Shown piece after piece: positions 23,949-34,348 of a stretch of 64,000 nt of DNA. The stretch spans positions 124,001 to 188,000 of the forward strand of contig NZ_JAKGAK010000005.1 in assembly GCF_023061185.1 (NCBI RefSeq), read 5' to 3'. The notes beneath the pieces were generated by a model. That model was not told where the DNA came from. It was given only the letters and a program-made list of their open reading frames with translations, and did no database searches. The position numbers were made by a program, and so were the translations under genes. The DNA comes from Chromohalobacter beijerinckii. GTDB taxonomy: Bacteria > Pseudomonadota > Gammaproteobacteria > Pseudomonadales > Halomonadaceae. Positions within the stretch are counted from its first letter, which is position 1, and every line of letters starts with the position of its first letter.

Positions 23949-26477
23949 TCAGGTTTCCCCCAACAGCCGCAGGCTTTCCATGGGCGCTTGACGACGTACC
24001 TGGCGGGTCAGCAGATGACCGATGCCTCCAATGAGCAGCCCACCGCCCAAGGGCATCACGACCCATAGCGGCCAATGTAAGCGCGGCGGTAGATCGAACC
24101 ACATCAGGTAGACACCCAGCGCCGCCGCTTCCGCCAGCAATGCGCCCAGCAGCCCGCTGGCAATGCCCAGCAGTGCGAATTCAGCACCTTGAATCTGTGC
24201 GATCATCCGGTCGCCGGCGCCGAACACACGCAGCAAGGCGCTTTCGTGCGCGCGCATCGGGCGGCTTGCGGTGAGCGCGGCGTAAAGCACGCTGATGCCT
24301 GCAAGTAATACGAATACCAGCACCAATTCGATGGCACGCGTCACTTGCCCCAGCAATTCGCGGACTTGCTCGAGAATCGCGTCGACATTGAGCAGCGAGA
24401 CGCCGGGATAGCGCGATACCAGCTTACCGATGACCGTCTGGCGCTCATCTTCCAGGTGAAACGCCGTGATATAGCTGTGGCTGAAGCGCTCAAGCGTCCT
24501 CGGAGGAAAGATCACGAAGAAGTTGGGCCGGAAGCTTTCCCAGTCGAGGCTGCGCAGGCTGGTGACGCGTCCCTCGACCGTTTCGCCGCCGATATCGAAG
24601 CGCAGCACCTCACCAAGCGTCACGTCTAGGCGCTCGGCCAGCTCCTGTTCCATGGAGATCGGCACCGGGCGGCCGTCTTCGGCAGGCGCGTCCGCATCGA
24701 ACCATTCGCCGGCGACGATGCGATTGCCCTCAGGCAATGTCTCGCGCCAGGTCAGATTGAGCTCGCGGCGCAGCACGTTGGCGTCGCGTTGCTCGGCCGG
24801 GACTGCGTCCTCGGCGGCGTCGCCATCGATGGCCACCAACCGTCCGCGCACGATGGGATACAGGGCACTGCGTGTATCGCTGGCGCCCTCGACGATCTCG
24901 CGGAAGCCTTCGCGCTCGGCCGGTTGGATATTGATGGCAAAGTAGTTGGGCGTATCCTCGGGCAATTGCGATTCCCAGGCCGTCACCAGATCGCCGCGCA
25001 CCAAAACAATGATCGCCATGGCAGCAAAGGTGACCGAAAAGGCCAGCAACTGTCCCAAGCTGGCATGCCGGCGGCGGGCCAATTGTCGCGCACCGAGACG
25101 CCAAGCGTGCCGCGCGCCGTGGCGGCGCTCGCCAGCGACGCCTCGCACCAGTCGCAGTAGCCCCGAGAGTAGCCCGTGGCCCAATAACCACAAGGCCGCC
25201 AGCGCCAGTTCGCCGCCGATCAAAAGCCCCAGCGAGAGCGTGAAATCGCCCGAATACAACCACAGCAAGGCGCCGAAAACCCCACTGGCGATGACCACCA
25301 CGGCCCAGCCGGCCATGGGTACAGGGTCGAGTTCTCGCCGTAGCACCTTGAGCGCGCTCACACGCTTGAGACGCAACAGGGTGGGACCGGCGAAGCCGAT
25401 GAGCACCGCCAGCGCGGTCAGCACCCCCATCAATAGCGGCAATGGTCCCGGCGGCGGCAGTTCGAGTGGCAAGAAATTCGTCAGAATCACCAGCAAGCCA
25501 GCCTGTCCCAGCAGACCCAGGAGCGCCCCCACTACCGCAGCCGCCAATGCCAGCCAGGCGAGCTGCAGGACAAACAATGTCACCAGTTGTCGCTGAGAAG
25601 CACCGAAACAGCGCAACAATGCCGCAGTATCCAAATGGCGATCGACATAGCGACGTGTGGCCATAGCCACCGCCACTCCCGCCAGCAAAACTGCCGCCAG
25701 TCCCGATAGGCTCAGGTAGCGCTGGGCGCGATCCAGTGCACCGCCCAGTCGAGGACGATCCTCGCGCACGTCGCGTACTTCGACACCGTTATCGCGCAGG
25801 CTCTCCAGACGCGACTCCACACGCGCCACCGCTTCGGGCGGTCCCTTGGCCAACAGTTCGTATTCGAGCCGCGAGCCAGGCTGCACCAGGTCCGTCGCCG
25901 CCAGGTCATCGCGATGCATCATCACCCGCGGATTGAAGGCCGAAAATCCTGCGCTCTGATCCGGCTCGCGCTCGATCAAGCCACTCACGGTGAGCGTGCT
26001 GTCGCCTATCGCGAGCGTGTCACCGATGTCGAGTTCCATCAGGCGCGCCAGACGCGGCGCCACCCACACGCTACCGGGCACAGGGCCGTGAGCCAGCCTC
26101 TCCAGGCCCTTGCCGCGGTCGACGCGCACTTGCCCATACAACGGATAAGCGGCGTCAACGACCTTGAGGCTGGCCGGTTGGAAGGCATCGTCGCGACTGA
26201 CCATCGAGATCAGGTCGACTTGCTGCGAGAGCGTCAGCCCGGCATCGCGCAGCGTCTGGCGAAGCTCCTCGGAGAAGGGGTCACCTTGCTCGAGCACCAG
26301 GTCGCCACCCATCAGTTGTCCGGCCTGTCGGGTCAGCCCCCGGTCGAGACGATCGAGGAAGAAGCCGATCATCGTCGAGGCCGCCACCGCCAACGCCAGC
26401 GCCACGAACAGCGCCCGCACATCGGCGGCACGAAGATCTCGCCACAATCCCTTGAGCGATAGCGAGAAGGCCTTCAC
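23949..26477 (-). CDS. ybbP: ABC transporter permease, YbbP/FtsX type
   Basis: An 842-residue permease with two FtsX-type halves. An N-terminal span (ALFVALALAVAASTMIGFF) is followed by a large periplasmic MacB-like domain (about residues 40-255) and three spans (from LSGLAAVLLAGVAVAMA). A central group of spans, a second periplasmic domain (about 510-690) and three C-terminal spans (ELVLVFVLLAGISVLYAAL onward) complete it. The start overlaps the stop of the ATPase gene by 4 bases. The pairing and the divergent tesA match the ybbA-ybbP/tesA arrangement of enteric bacteria. The transported substrate is unknown; LolCDE-like extraction of envelope lipids is often suggested. Confidence 0.9.
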   Translation of the reverse strand: MKAFSLSLKGLWRDLRAADVRALFVALALAVAASTMIGFFLDRLDRGLTRQAGQLMGGDLVLEQGDPFSEELRQTLRDAGLTLSQQVDLISMVSRDDAFQPASLKVVDAAYPLYGQVRVDRGKGLERLAHGPVPGSVWVAPRLARLMELDIGDTLAIGDSTLTVSGLIEREPDQSAGFSAFNPRVMMHRDDLAATDLVQPGSRLEYELLAKGPPEAVARVESRLESLRDNGVEVRDVREDRPRLGGALDRAQRYLSLSGLAAVLLAGVAVAMATRRYVDRHLDTAALLRCFGASQRQLVTLFVLQLAWLALAAAVVGALLGLLGQAGLLVILTNFLPLELPPPGPLPLLMGVLTALAVLIGFAGPTLLRLKRVSALKVLRRELDPVPMAGWAVVVIASGVFGALLWLYSGDFTLSLGLLIGGELALAALWLLGHGLLSGLLRLVRGVAGERRHGARHAWRLGARQLARRRHASLGQLLAFSVTFAAMAIIVLVRGDLVTAWESQLPEDTPNYFAINIQPAEREGFREIVEGASDTRSALYPIVRGRLVAIDGDAAEDAVPAEQRDANVLRRELNLTWRETLPEGNRIVAGEWFDADAPAEDGRPVPISMEQELAERLDVTLGEVLRFDIGGETVEGRVTSLRSLDWESFRPNFFVIFPPRTLERFSHSYITAFHLEDERQTVIGKLVSRYPGVSLLNVDAILEQVRELLGQVTRAIELVLVFVLLAGISVLYAALTASRPMRAHESALLRVFGAGDRMIAQIQGAEFALLGIASGLLGALLAEAAALGVYLMWFDLPPRLHWPLWVVMPLGGGLLIGGIGHLLTRQVRRQAPMESLRLLGET

Positions 26478-27193
26478 GAAGCCACCTCGTCGTGGCTCAT
26501 GGCCTGCAGACGCCCTTCCTCAAGGCGCAGACAATGTCCGCAGCGGCGCGCCAGGGCATGATCGTGCGTGACCAAGATCAGGGTCGTGCCCATTTCCCGG
26601 TTGAGTTCGAACAACAAGTCGATGATATGCGCCCCCGTGGCTCGGTCGAGGTTGCCGGTGGGCTCGTCAGCGAAGACCAGCCTAGGATGGCTGACGAAGG
26701 CGCGCGCGACCGCCACACGTTGTTGTTCACCGCCAGAGAGCTGTTTGGGCAGATGGTCAAGCCGCTCGCCGAGCCCGACCCGTGTCAACCAGGCGCGCGC
26801 TCGCTGCTCGTCATCGCCCGAGGGCGCAAGCTCTTGAGGCAGCAGGACGTTTTCCAGCGCCGTCAGAGTCGGCAGGAGTTGAAAATTCTGAAACACGAAC
26901 CCGACTTGCCCGGCACGCAGCCGCGCCCGGCCGTCTTCATCCAGGACATTCAGCGATTCACCGAATAACTGAATATCGCCTTCACTAGGCGTATCCAACC
27001 CCGCCAGCAAGCCCAGCAAGGTCGATTTGCCCGATCCGGAGCTACCCAGAATAGCCACGCTCTCACCGCCATGGACGTCCAACGCCAAGTCGTCGAGAAT
27101 CGTCAGTACTCGCTCACCGCTACGTACGCGCTGCGCGACGTGACTTGCGTGTAAAATGGGAGCTTTCGCTTCACTCAAGGAGTCGTCGGACAT
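26474..27193 (-). CDS. ybbA: ABC transporter ATP-binding protein, YbbA type
   Basis: A 239-residue ATPase of the LolD/MacB/FtsE group: Walker A GSSGSGKST, Q-loop FVFQNFQLLP, signature LSGGEQQRVAVARAF, Walker B LVFADEPTGNLD and H-loop VTHDH. A longer reading frame exists, but the family start is MSDDSLSEA at 27193, with AGAGGA about 10 bases upstream. Its start codon shares two bases with the oppositely oriented tesA start (CATG), so the two genes have no space between them. It energises the large permease encoded next to it. Confidence 0.9.
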   Translation of the reverse strand: MSDDSLSEAKAPILHASHVAQRVRSGERVLTILDDLALDVHGGESVAILGSSGSGKSTLLGLLAGLDTPSEGDIQLFGESLNVLDEDGRARLRAGQVGFVFQNFQLLPTLTALENVLLPQELAPSGDDEQRARAWLTRVGLGERLDHLPKQLSGGEQQRVAVARAFVSHPRLVFADEPTGNLDRATGAHIIDLLFELNREMGTTLILVTHDHALARRCGHCLRLEEGRLQAMSHDEVAS

Positions 27194-27851
27194 GCGTGAT
27201 AATTCCTCTTCCTGGATACGCAGAGGCATGCGCGTCCTGATGGTCGCCGTGTTGTGCTTCGCTGCAGGACATGCCGTGAATGCCCGCGCCGATACCTTGC
27301 TCGTGGTCGGCGATAGCCTGAGTGCGGCCCACGGTATCGAGAGCGACACCGGCTGGGTCAACTTGCTTCGACAGCGCCTGGGCAGTCAACACCGAGTAAT
27401 CAATGCCAGCATCAGTGGCGACACCACCTCGAGCGGCGCGGCACGCCTGCCGGAGCTACTCAAGCGTCACTCTCCGGACATCGTGCTGCTCGAACTAGGC
27501 GGTAACGACGGCCTGCGCGGGCTTTCACCGCAACAGATGAAGCTCAATTTGCGTGACATGATCGAAAAAAGCCAGGCAGCCGACGCGCGCGTACTGCTGC
27601 TGGGCATCGAAATACCGCCCAATTATGGCGCCTCTTACACTGATGCCTTTCGCGGCGTCTTCCGGCAGCTCAGTGAAGAATACGACGTCCCCCTGGTGCC
27701 CTTCATTCTCGATGGCGTCGCCTTGCAAGACGCCATGATGCAGGACGACGGCATACACCCCACCGCCGAGGCACAGCCCGTCATCCTCGACAATGTCTGG
27801 GAGGGCCTCGCGCCCATGCTGAAACGGGCCTCGACAACGACGAATGATTAG
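27192..27851 (+). CDS. tesA: Arylesterase / acyl-CoA thioesterase I (SGNH hydrolase)
   Basis: A 219-residue periplasmic SGNH hydrolase. Block I VVGDSLSAAHG holds the Ser, block II ASISGDTTSSG the Gly, block III LELGGNDGLRG the Asn, and block V DDGIHPTAEAQ the Asp and His. The signal peptide ends near NARA. The ATG at 27192 has AAGGAG nine bases upstream; the ATG at 27228 is an internal alternative with a poorly spaced site. It is the divergent partner of ybbA-ybbP, as in many gammaproteobacteria. Confidence 0.93.
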   Translation: MRDNSSSWIRRGMRVLMVAVLCFAAGHAVNARADTLLVVGDSLSAAHGIESDTGWVNLLRQRLGSQHRVINASISGDTTSSGAARLPELLKRHSPDIVLLELGGNDGLRGLSPQQMKLNLRDMIEKSQAADARVLLLGIEIPPNYGASYTDAFRGVFRQLSEEYDVPLVPFILDGVALQDAMMQDDGIHPTAEAQPVILDNVWEGLAPMLKRASTTTND

Positions 27852-27968
27852 AGAGTCTCTTACATTAGCGCCGATGTCTCGCCTGCCCAGTTGATTTTAC
27901 GCATATCAGCGATGACTATTTCACCCATGCTTAGCGTGCAGGGCTAATCGTCGACAAGGAGATCCCCG

Positions 27969-28943
27969 ATGAGTGACATGGACACCGCGCTGGTGGCCGC
28001 CTACCGGCTGAACGGCCAAGGTGGCGGCGAATTATTGAGCGTAAGCGAGTTGCAGGCCGCCTGGGCCAGCGATGAGGCCCCCGTATGGATGCATCTCGAC
28101 TTTCGCCATGACGATGTCGCGACCTATCTCAACGACTTGGCCGAGCTCGACGAGACAGTGGTCGAGGCATTGCTCGAGGAAGACACGCGTCCGCGCGTCG
28201 CCAAGTTCGGACGCGGCATCGTCACCACGCTGCGTGGCGTCAACCACAACCCTGGCGCCGCCATGGACGACATGATTTCGCTGCGCGTGTGGATGACGCC
28301 CAAGCGCATGATTACGCTGCGTCGTCGTCCGTTGAAAGCCGCCAGCGATGTCCGTGAACGCCTGGATGCCGGCGACGGCGCACTATCGGTGCCCGATCTG
28401 CTCGCCTGGCTGGTCGAGGCGCTGGTGGATCAGGTCGGTGACTATTCCCACCAACTCGATAATGCCCTCGGCGAGCTCGAAGAATTGCAACTTGCCAAGG
28501 GCGATGTCGACGCCGATGACCTTACCCGGCTACGCCGCCCTTTCATCACCCTGCGGCGCTTCATGGGGCCGCAGCGCGACTGTCTCTCGCAGCTTTCCCA
28601 GAGCCCGCAATGGCTCGATGAATCGACTCAAGTCTCGTTGCGCGAGAATGCCAACCAGCTCTCGCGCTATGTCGAGGATTTCAGCGCCATGCAGGAGCGC
28701 GCGCTGATCCTCCAGGAACAGATCTGGAGCGAGCACAACGAGCAGCTCAACCAGCGCATGTACATGCTGGCCATCATCACCACCGTTTTCCTGCCCTTGA
28801 GCTTCCTGACCGGACTACTGGGCATCAACGTGGGCGGCATTCCTGGGGCCGACAGTCCTTATGGTTTCTCCGTCTTTATCACGCTCACCTTGGTGATGGG
28901 GCTAGGCGTGATGTGGCTGCTCAAGCGCAAGCATTGGTGGTGA
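27969..28943 (+). CDS. zntB: CorA/ZntB-family metal transporter
   Basis: A 324-residue member of the 2-TM-GxN family. A large acidic cytoplasmic N-terminal domain with a long helix (about residues 150-260) is followed by two membrane spans at the C-terminus. The pore loop is GLLGINVGGIPG; GIN rather than GMN is the ZntB hallmark. LQLAKGDVDADDLTRLRRPFITLRRFM matches the family. AAGGAG lies 8 bases before the ATG. Zinc is the most likely ion, by family membership only. No neighbour suggests a regulon. Confidence 0.85.
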   Translation: MSDMDTALVAAYRLNGQGGGELLSVSELQAAWASDEAPVWMHLDFRHDDVATYLNDLAELDETVVEALLEEDTRPRVAKFGRGIVTTLRGVNHNPGAAMDDMISLRVWMTPKRMITLRRRPLKAASDVRERLDAGDGALSVPDLLAWLVEALVDQVGDYSHQLDNALGELEELQLAKGDVDADDLTRLRRPFITLRRFMGPQRDCLSQLSQSPQWLDESTQVSLRENANQLSRYVEDFSAMQERALILQEQIWSEHNEQLNQRMYMLAIITTVFLPLSFLTGLLGINVGGIPGADSPYGFSVFITLTLVMGLGVMWLLKRKHWW

Positions 28944-28972
28944 CGCCGAGACGGCTTCACCACAACCTCATC

Positions 28973-29228
28973 GGGAACAAGTTCCCTCCCACATCGGACC
29001 ATTGCCACCCGAGCTTGTTTTCGTGGGAGCGAATTTATTCGCGATCGAGAGCGGCTAAAGCTATCGGGAACAAGTTCCCTCCCACATCAGGCCATCGCCA
29101 CCCAACTTGGTTTTCGTGGGAGCGAATTTATTCGCGATCGAGAGCGGCTAAAGCTATCGGGAACAAGTTCCCTCCCACATCAGGCCATCGCCACCCAACT
29201 TGGTTTTCGTGGGAGCGAATTTATTCGC
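28973..29228. repeat. Three tandem inverted REP pairs, 93-bp period
   Basis: Each unit has GGGAACAAGTTCCC (28973, 29066, 29159) and then GCGAATTTATTCGC (29029, 29122, 29215). These are the reverse complements of units B and A of the RAYT-flanking arrays, each with its GTGGGAG foot, so each pair is a BIME-like inverted pair. The C unit is absent. The second and third copies are almost identical, indicating recent tandem duplication. The array fills the gap between zntB and the SelW-like gene; nothing else is visible there. Confidence 0.85.
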
Positions 29229-29252
29229 GATAAACCCCAGTATTACCCAGGC

Positions 29253-29525
29253 TTATCGGTCGGTGTGCCCCAAGTCTCGCTCGGGGTCGAGCCGGTCGCG
29301 CACCTGCTGCTTGAGCCATTTGATATCGGGGAAGCCGCCGTCGCGCTTGCGCTCCCAGATCACGTCGTCGTTATCGTAGACGATCTCGAAATGGCCGCCG
29401 TGGCTTGGCGCCAGCGCAACTTGATCGAGATCTTCACCGAAAGTCTGTAGCAGTTCCTGGGCATACCATCCGACCCGTAACAACCAGTGACATTGCGTGC
29501 AATAATGGATGCGAATGCGGGACAT
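29253..29525 (-). CDS. SelT/SelW/SelH-family thioredoxin-like protein
   Basis: A 90-residue protein of the Rdx/SelW family: an N-terminal beta strand, then HYCTQCHWLLR with a redox CxxC (C9 and C12; cysteine replaces selenocysteine), APSHGGHFEIVYDNDDVIW, and GFPDIKWLKQQVRDRL. Bacterial members are small redox proteins of unknown substrate. It is divergent from the MFS gene and sits beside the REP triplet. Length is typical of the family. Confidence 0.88.
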   Translation of the reverse strand: MSRIRIHYCTQCHWLLRVGWYAQELLQTFGEDLDQVALAPSHGGHFEIVYDNDDVIWERKRDGGFPDIKWLKQQVRDRLDPERDLGHTDR

Positions 29526-29642
29526 GGCGAGCGCGCCTCCGACGGTGGATAAAACGGCATGATGCGGTGACCGTGCCCCTCGGACAAGTCAGACAATCGT
29601 GCCAACCAGTCAGCAAGGACATAACGTAAGGACATACAACGC

Positions 29643-30959
29643 ATGAGTGATCGTGCCTCTTCCCTGACGCGGCTCTACGAGCGCTTGACCGGCGACGAAG
29701 ACAGCCGGCTATGCAAGGACATTTCCGACGCCGCCTGCCAAGAGCAGCCTGGCAACTTCCTGCGCCACTTACTGGCCTCGCTGGGCAACAAGCTCGCCGA
29801 TGAGCTTTCCAGCGCCCGCCTGGTATTGCCATGGCTGCTAGGCGCTCTTGGCGCGCCAGTATGGATGGTGGGCTTTCTGGTCCCGATCCGCGAGGCCGGC
29901 GCCCTGCTTCCGCAAGTGTTCGTCGCCGGCTACATCCGCCTCAAATCGATTCGCAAGGGCGTGTGGGTCACCGGGGGCATCGTGCAAGCGTTCGCGGCGC
30001 TGATCATGGCCATCATGGCGCTATTCGGCCAAGGCGCCTGGGGCGGGGCTATCATTCTCGCAGCCTTGGTGGTGCTGTCGCTCGGCCGCGGGCTCTCGTC
30101 GATCGCCACCAAGGACGTGCTGGGCAAGACGATTTCCAAACAACGCCGTGGCACGCTCATGGGATGGAGCGGTAGCGCCGCTGGCGCCATCACACTGGCC
30201 GTGGGCGCTGTACTGATGCTGTTCGGCGATCGACCGGGCCAGGTCGCACTGGCCATCCTCTTGCTCATCGCCACGCTCGGCTGGGCGCTTAATGCTCTCT
30301 TGGCATCACGCATCAAGGAAGCGCCCGGCGCCACCGAAGGCGGGAAGAATATCTGGAGCAGCCTCGGCGAAGGCCTGCGCCTGCTGCGTACCGACCGACA
30401 CTTCCTGCACTTCAACATGGCGCGGGCACTGCTGCTCTCCAGTGCGTTGGCGCTGCCCTATATCGCCTTGCTGGGACAACAACGAAGCGGCTCCAACCTC
30501 GGTGGCCTGGGCATCATGATCCTGGTGTCGGGCCTGGCGGGCATGCTGGCCAGCCCTATATGGGGCAAGCTTGCAGACCGTTCCAGCCGCAAGGTGATGC
30601 GCGACAGCGCCGTGATTGCAGCATTGTGCTGCGCGGTGGCAGCATTGATTGCTTGGTTGCCTGGCGCGTGGAGCGACAGCGTGTGGCCATACGCGCTAGT
30701 GTACGCCTTGCTCGTCATCGCCCATGCTGGCGTACGCCTGGGCCGCAAGACCTATGTGGTCGACATGGCGGGTAGCGAAAAGCGCGCCTTGTATGTCGCG
30801 CTTTCCAATACCTTCACGGGGATTCTCATGTTGTTGGTGGGCGGGCTACTGGGCGCCATCGCGCACTTCACCGGCAGCGCTGGACTATTGCTGGTGCTGG
30901 CGGTGTGCGCTCTTGGTGCGGCAGCCTCCAGCCAGCGCTTGCCGGAAGTCGAGATGTAA
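29643..30959 (+). CDS. Major facilitator superfamily transporter
   Basis: A 438-residue inner-membrane carrier with a hydrophilic N-terminus of about 45 residues and roughly 12 hydrophobic segments. The loop after segment 2 is degenerate; KLADRSSRKVMRDSAV, between segments 8 and 9, is a recognisable GxLaDRxxrk motif. The substrate is unknown. It starts four bases into a weak ribosome-site context (AAGGACATACAACGC). The short LOV gene follows 71 bases downstream on the same strand and could share its transcript. Confidence 0.75.
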   Translation: MSDRASSLTRLYERLTGDEDSRLCKDISDAACQEQPGNFLRHLLASLGNKLADELSSARLVLPWLLGALGAPVWMVGFLVPIREAGALLPQVFVAGYIRLKSIRKGVWVTGGIVQAFAALIMAIMALFGQGAWGGAIILAALVVLSLGRGLSSIATKDVLGKTISKQRRGTLMGWSGSAAGAITLAVGAVLMLFGDRPGQVALAILLLIATLGWALNALLASRIKEAPGATEGGKNIWSSLGEGLRLLRTDRHFLHFNMARALLLSSALALPYIALLGQQRSGSNLGGLGIMILVSGLAGMLASPIWGKLADRSSRKVMRDSAVIAALCCAVAALIAWLPGAWSDSVWPYALVYALLVIAHAGVRLGRKTYVVDMAGSEKRALYVALSNTFTGILMLLVGGLLGAIAHFTGSAGLLLVLAVCALGAAASSQRLPEVEM

Positions 30960-31030
30960 TACGTCGCGTTGAAATCCACCCCCGGCATGGCCATGATGAG
31001 TGCATGACAGTCCCAAGGAACGCAGAGACA

Positions 31031-31465
31031 ATGAAACGACCTCCCATGATCAGCCCGGCGCTACTGGAACGTATTGTCAACGCGTCAGACGATGGCATCG
31101 TGGTGGCCGAACAGGAAGGCGACGAAACCATCCTGATCTATGTCAACCAAGGCTTCGAACGACTCACCGGCTACAGTGCCGACGAGATCCTCTACCGCGA
31201 CTGCCGCTTCCTTCAGAACGACGACCGCGACCAGCCCCAGTTGGATAACATTCGTCAGGCGATTCGCGAAGGACAACCCTGCCAGGAGGTCTTGCGCAAC
31301 TACCGCAAGGATGGCTCGATGTTCTGGAACGAGCTCTCGATCACGCCTGTCTACGACGATGAAGACCAGCTAACCTACTTCGTCGGCGTGCAAAAGGATA
31401 TCACCGAGCGGGTCGAAGCAATGCAGGAACTCAAGCGCCTGCGCGCCGAGCGCGGGCAGGCCTGA
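31031..31465 (+). CDS. Short LOV blue-light photoreceptor
   Basis: A 144-residue protein consisting of one LOV (PAS) core plus short helical ends. YRDCRFLQNDDRD contains the flavin-adduct cysteine (C58); FLQ, RNYRKDGSMFWNELSI (N90 and N100) and FVGVQKDITERV (Q121) are the flavin-contacting positions. The pattern closely follows the Pseudomonas putida short LOV proteins as I recall them, including Asp in place of Asn before the Cys. The C-terminal helix (ERVEAMQELKRLRAER) would dimerise as in that family. There is no output domain, so it must signal through a partner. The ATG at 31031 gives the family length; an ATG at 31046 is possible. Confidence 0.88.
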   Translation: MKRPPMISPALLERIVNASDDGIVVAEQEGDETILIYVNQGFERLTGYSADEILYRDCRFLQNDDRDQPQLDNIRQAIREGQPCQEVLRNYRKDGSMFWNELSITPVYDDEDQLTYFVGVQKDITERVEAMQELKRLRAERGQA

Positions 31466-31586
31466 TAGGAAGTTTCAAGCAAGGGGGCGCGCGGCGAGTA
31501 GACGCGATTTCATCGCGCTAGCCTTTACGCCACGCCCCCTCTATCATCGTTACTTGTGATCCATTTCCCAACCAAACCGGAATTCC

Positions 31587-33248
<1,662 letters not shown>

Positions 33249-33297
33249 CCGGCTTCGCCGGAGACGTAAGAACGCCCGCTTCGCGGGCTGAAGCTTG

Positions 33298-33336
33298 AAG
33301 AATACCCCACAACCGCCAGGTTCGTGGGGTATTCTT
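33298..33336. terminator. Bidirectional terminator between ettA and lpxL
   Basis: AAGAATACCCCAC and its exact complement GTGGGGTATTCTT form a 13-bp stem around a 13-base loop, with A-rich and T-rich edges on both strands. It sits between convergent ettA and lpxL. Two smaller GC hairpins (33249-33261 and 33274-33288) precede it. Confidence 0.85.
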
Positions 33337-33390
33337 ATAACGTCCCTCTTCCAAACGCGAAGCTCCGCTCTTCCAGCTTGAAGCGCCGTT

Positions 33391-34305
33391 TCAGTAGAGC
33401 TTCGGCTCGCCTCGCGGGCGCGTCTTGAAGCGCCGATGCAGCCATAGATACTGCTCGGGGTGGCGACGAATGGCGTCTTCGATGAGACCGTTGATACGTG
33501 TGGCATCGGCAACATCGTCCCCGCTCGGAAAATTTTCCAGCGCAGGCAGGTATTCCAACGTGTACGTCTCATCACCGGGGTTGCGATGAAAAATCAATGG
33601 CATCACCGGCGCCCCCGTCATACGGGCAATCTTCGCCGTCAATTTGAGTGTCGCAGCCTCGACCCCGAAAAAGGGTGCGAAGACGCTGGCATCACGGCCG
33701 AAATCCTGATCCGGCGAATACCACACGGCGTGCCCTTCCTTGATACGACGCACCACACCGCGCAGGTCATGGCGATCGATGGCACGCCCGAAAATACGCC
33801 GTCGTGCACGCGTCATGAAGCGCTCGAATAGCGGATTGTCATGCGCCCGGTAGACGACGTCCGCAGGAAAGAACAGCGAATGCAACGCACCGCCGAGGTC
33901 GAGGGTCGAGAAATGCACCCCAATGATTAACGCCCCTTTGCCCTGCGCCAAGGCTTGAGTCATGTGCTCTTCGCCCTTGAAAGTCACGCGATGGCGCAAA
34001 TGCTCGGGATCACGGCACCAGCCAGTAGCAGTCTCGAGAATGCCCTTGCCGTTGGCGATGAAGGTCTCACGTACCAGCCGAGACCGCTCCTCCTCGCTCA
34101 ACTCTGGAAAGCATAACGCCAGATTGGTCTCGGTAATGCGTCGGCGACTGCGCGCGAAGCGCCAGGCACACAGGCCGATGAGGCGCCCTACCGCCATTTT
34201 GAGGCGCCAGGGCAACCAGGCACCGAGACGCATCAGTCCGATGGCCAGCCAGGTGGGCCAATAGCGGGGATGGGCGAAATTATCAGGCAATACGTGCTTG
34301 GCCAT
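33391..34305 (-). CDS. lpxL: Lipid A lauroyl/palmitoleoyl acyltransferase (LpxL/HtrB family)
   Basis: A 304-residue late lipid A acyltransferase. A membrane anchor near the N-terminus (RYWPTWLAIGLMRLGAWLPW) precedes the catalytic HxxxxD box in GVHFSTLDLGG, followed by YRAHDNPLFE, WYSPDQDFG and the C-terminal PEQYLWLHRRFKTRP. It adds a secondary acyl chain to Kdo2-lipid IVA at the inner membrane. It follows alr by 43 bases on the same strand, so the two may be co-transcribed. Chain-length preference cannot be read from sequence. Confidence 0.93.
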   Translation of the reverse strand: MAKHVLPDNFAHPRYWPTWLAIGLMRLGAWLPWRLKMAVGRLIGLCAWRFARSRRRITETNLALCFPELSEEERSRLVRETFIANGKGILETATGWCRDPEHLRHRVTFKGEEHMTQALAQGKGALIIGVHFSTLDLGGALHSLFFPADVVYRAHDNPLFERFMTRARRRIFGRAIDRHDLRGVVRRIKEGHAVWYSPDQDFGRDASVFAPFFGVEAATLKLTAKIARMTGAPVMPLIFHRNPGDETYTLEYLPALENFPSGDDVADATRINGLIEDAIRRHPEQYLWLHRRFKTRPRGEPKLY

Positions 34306-34348
34306 ATCTCTCTCGAGGCATCGAAACGCCGCTCATTGTAGCGGATTT

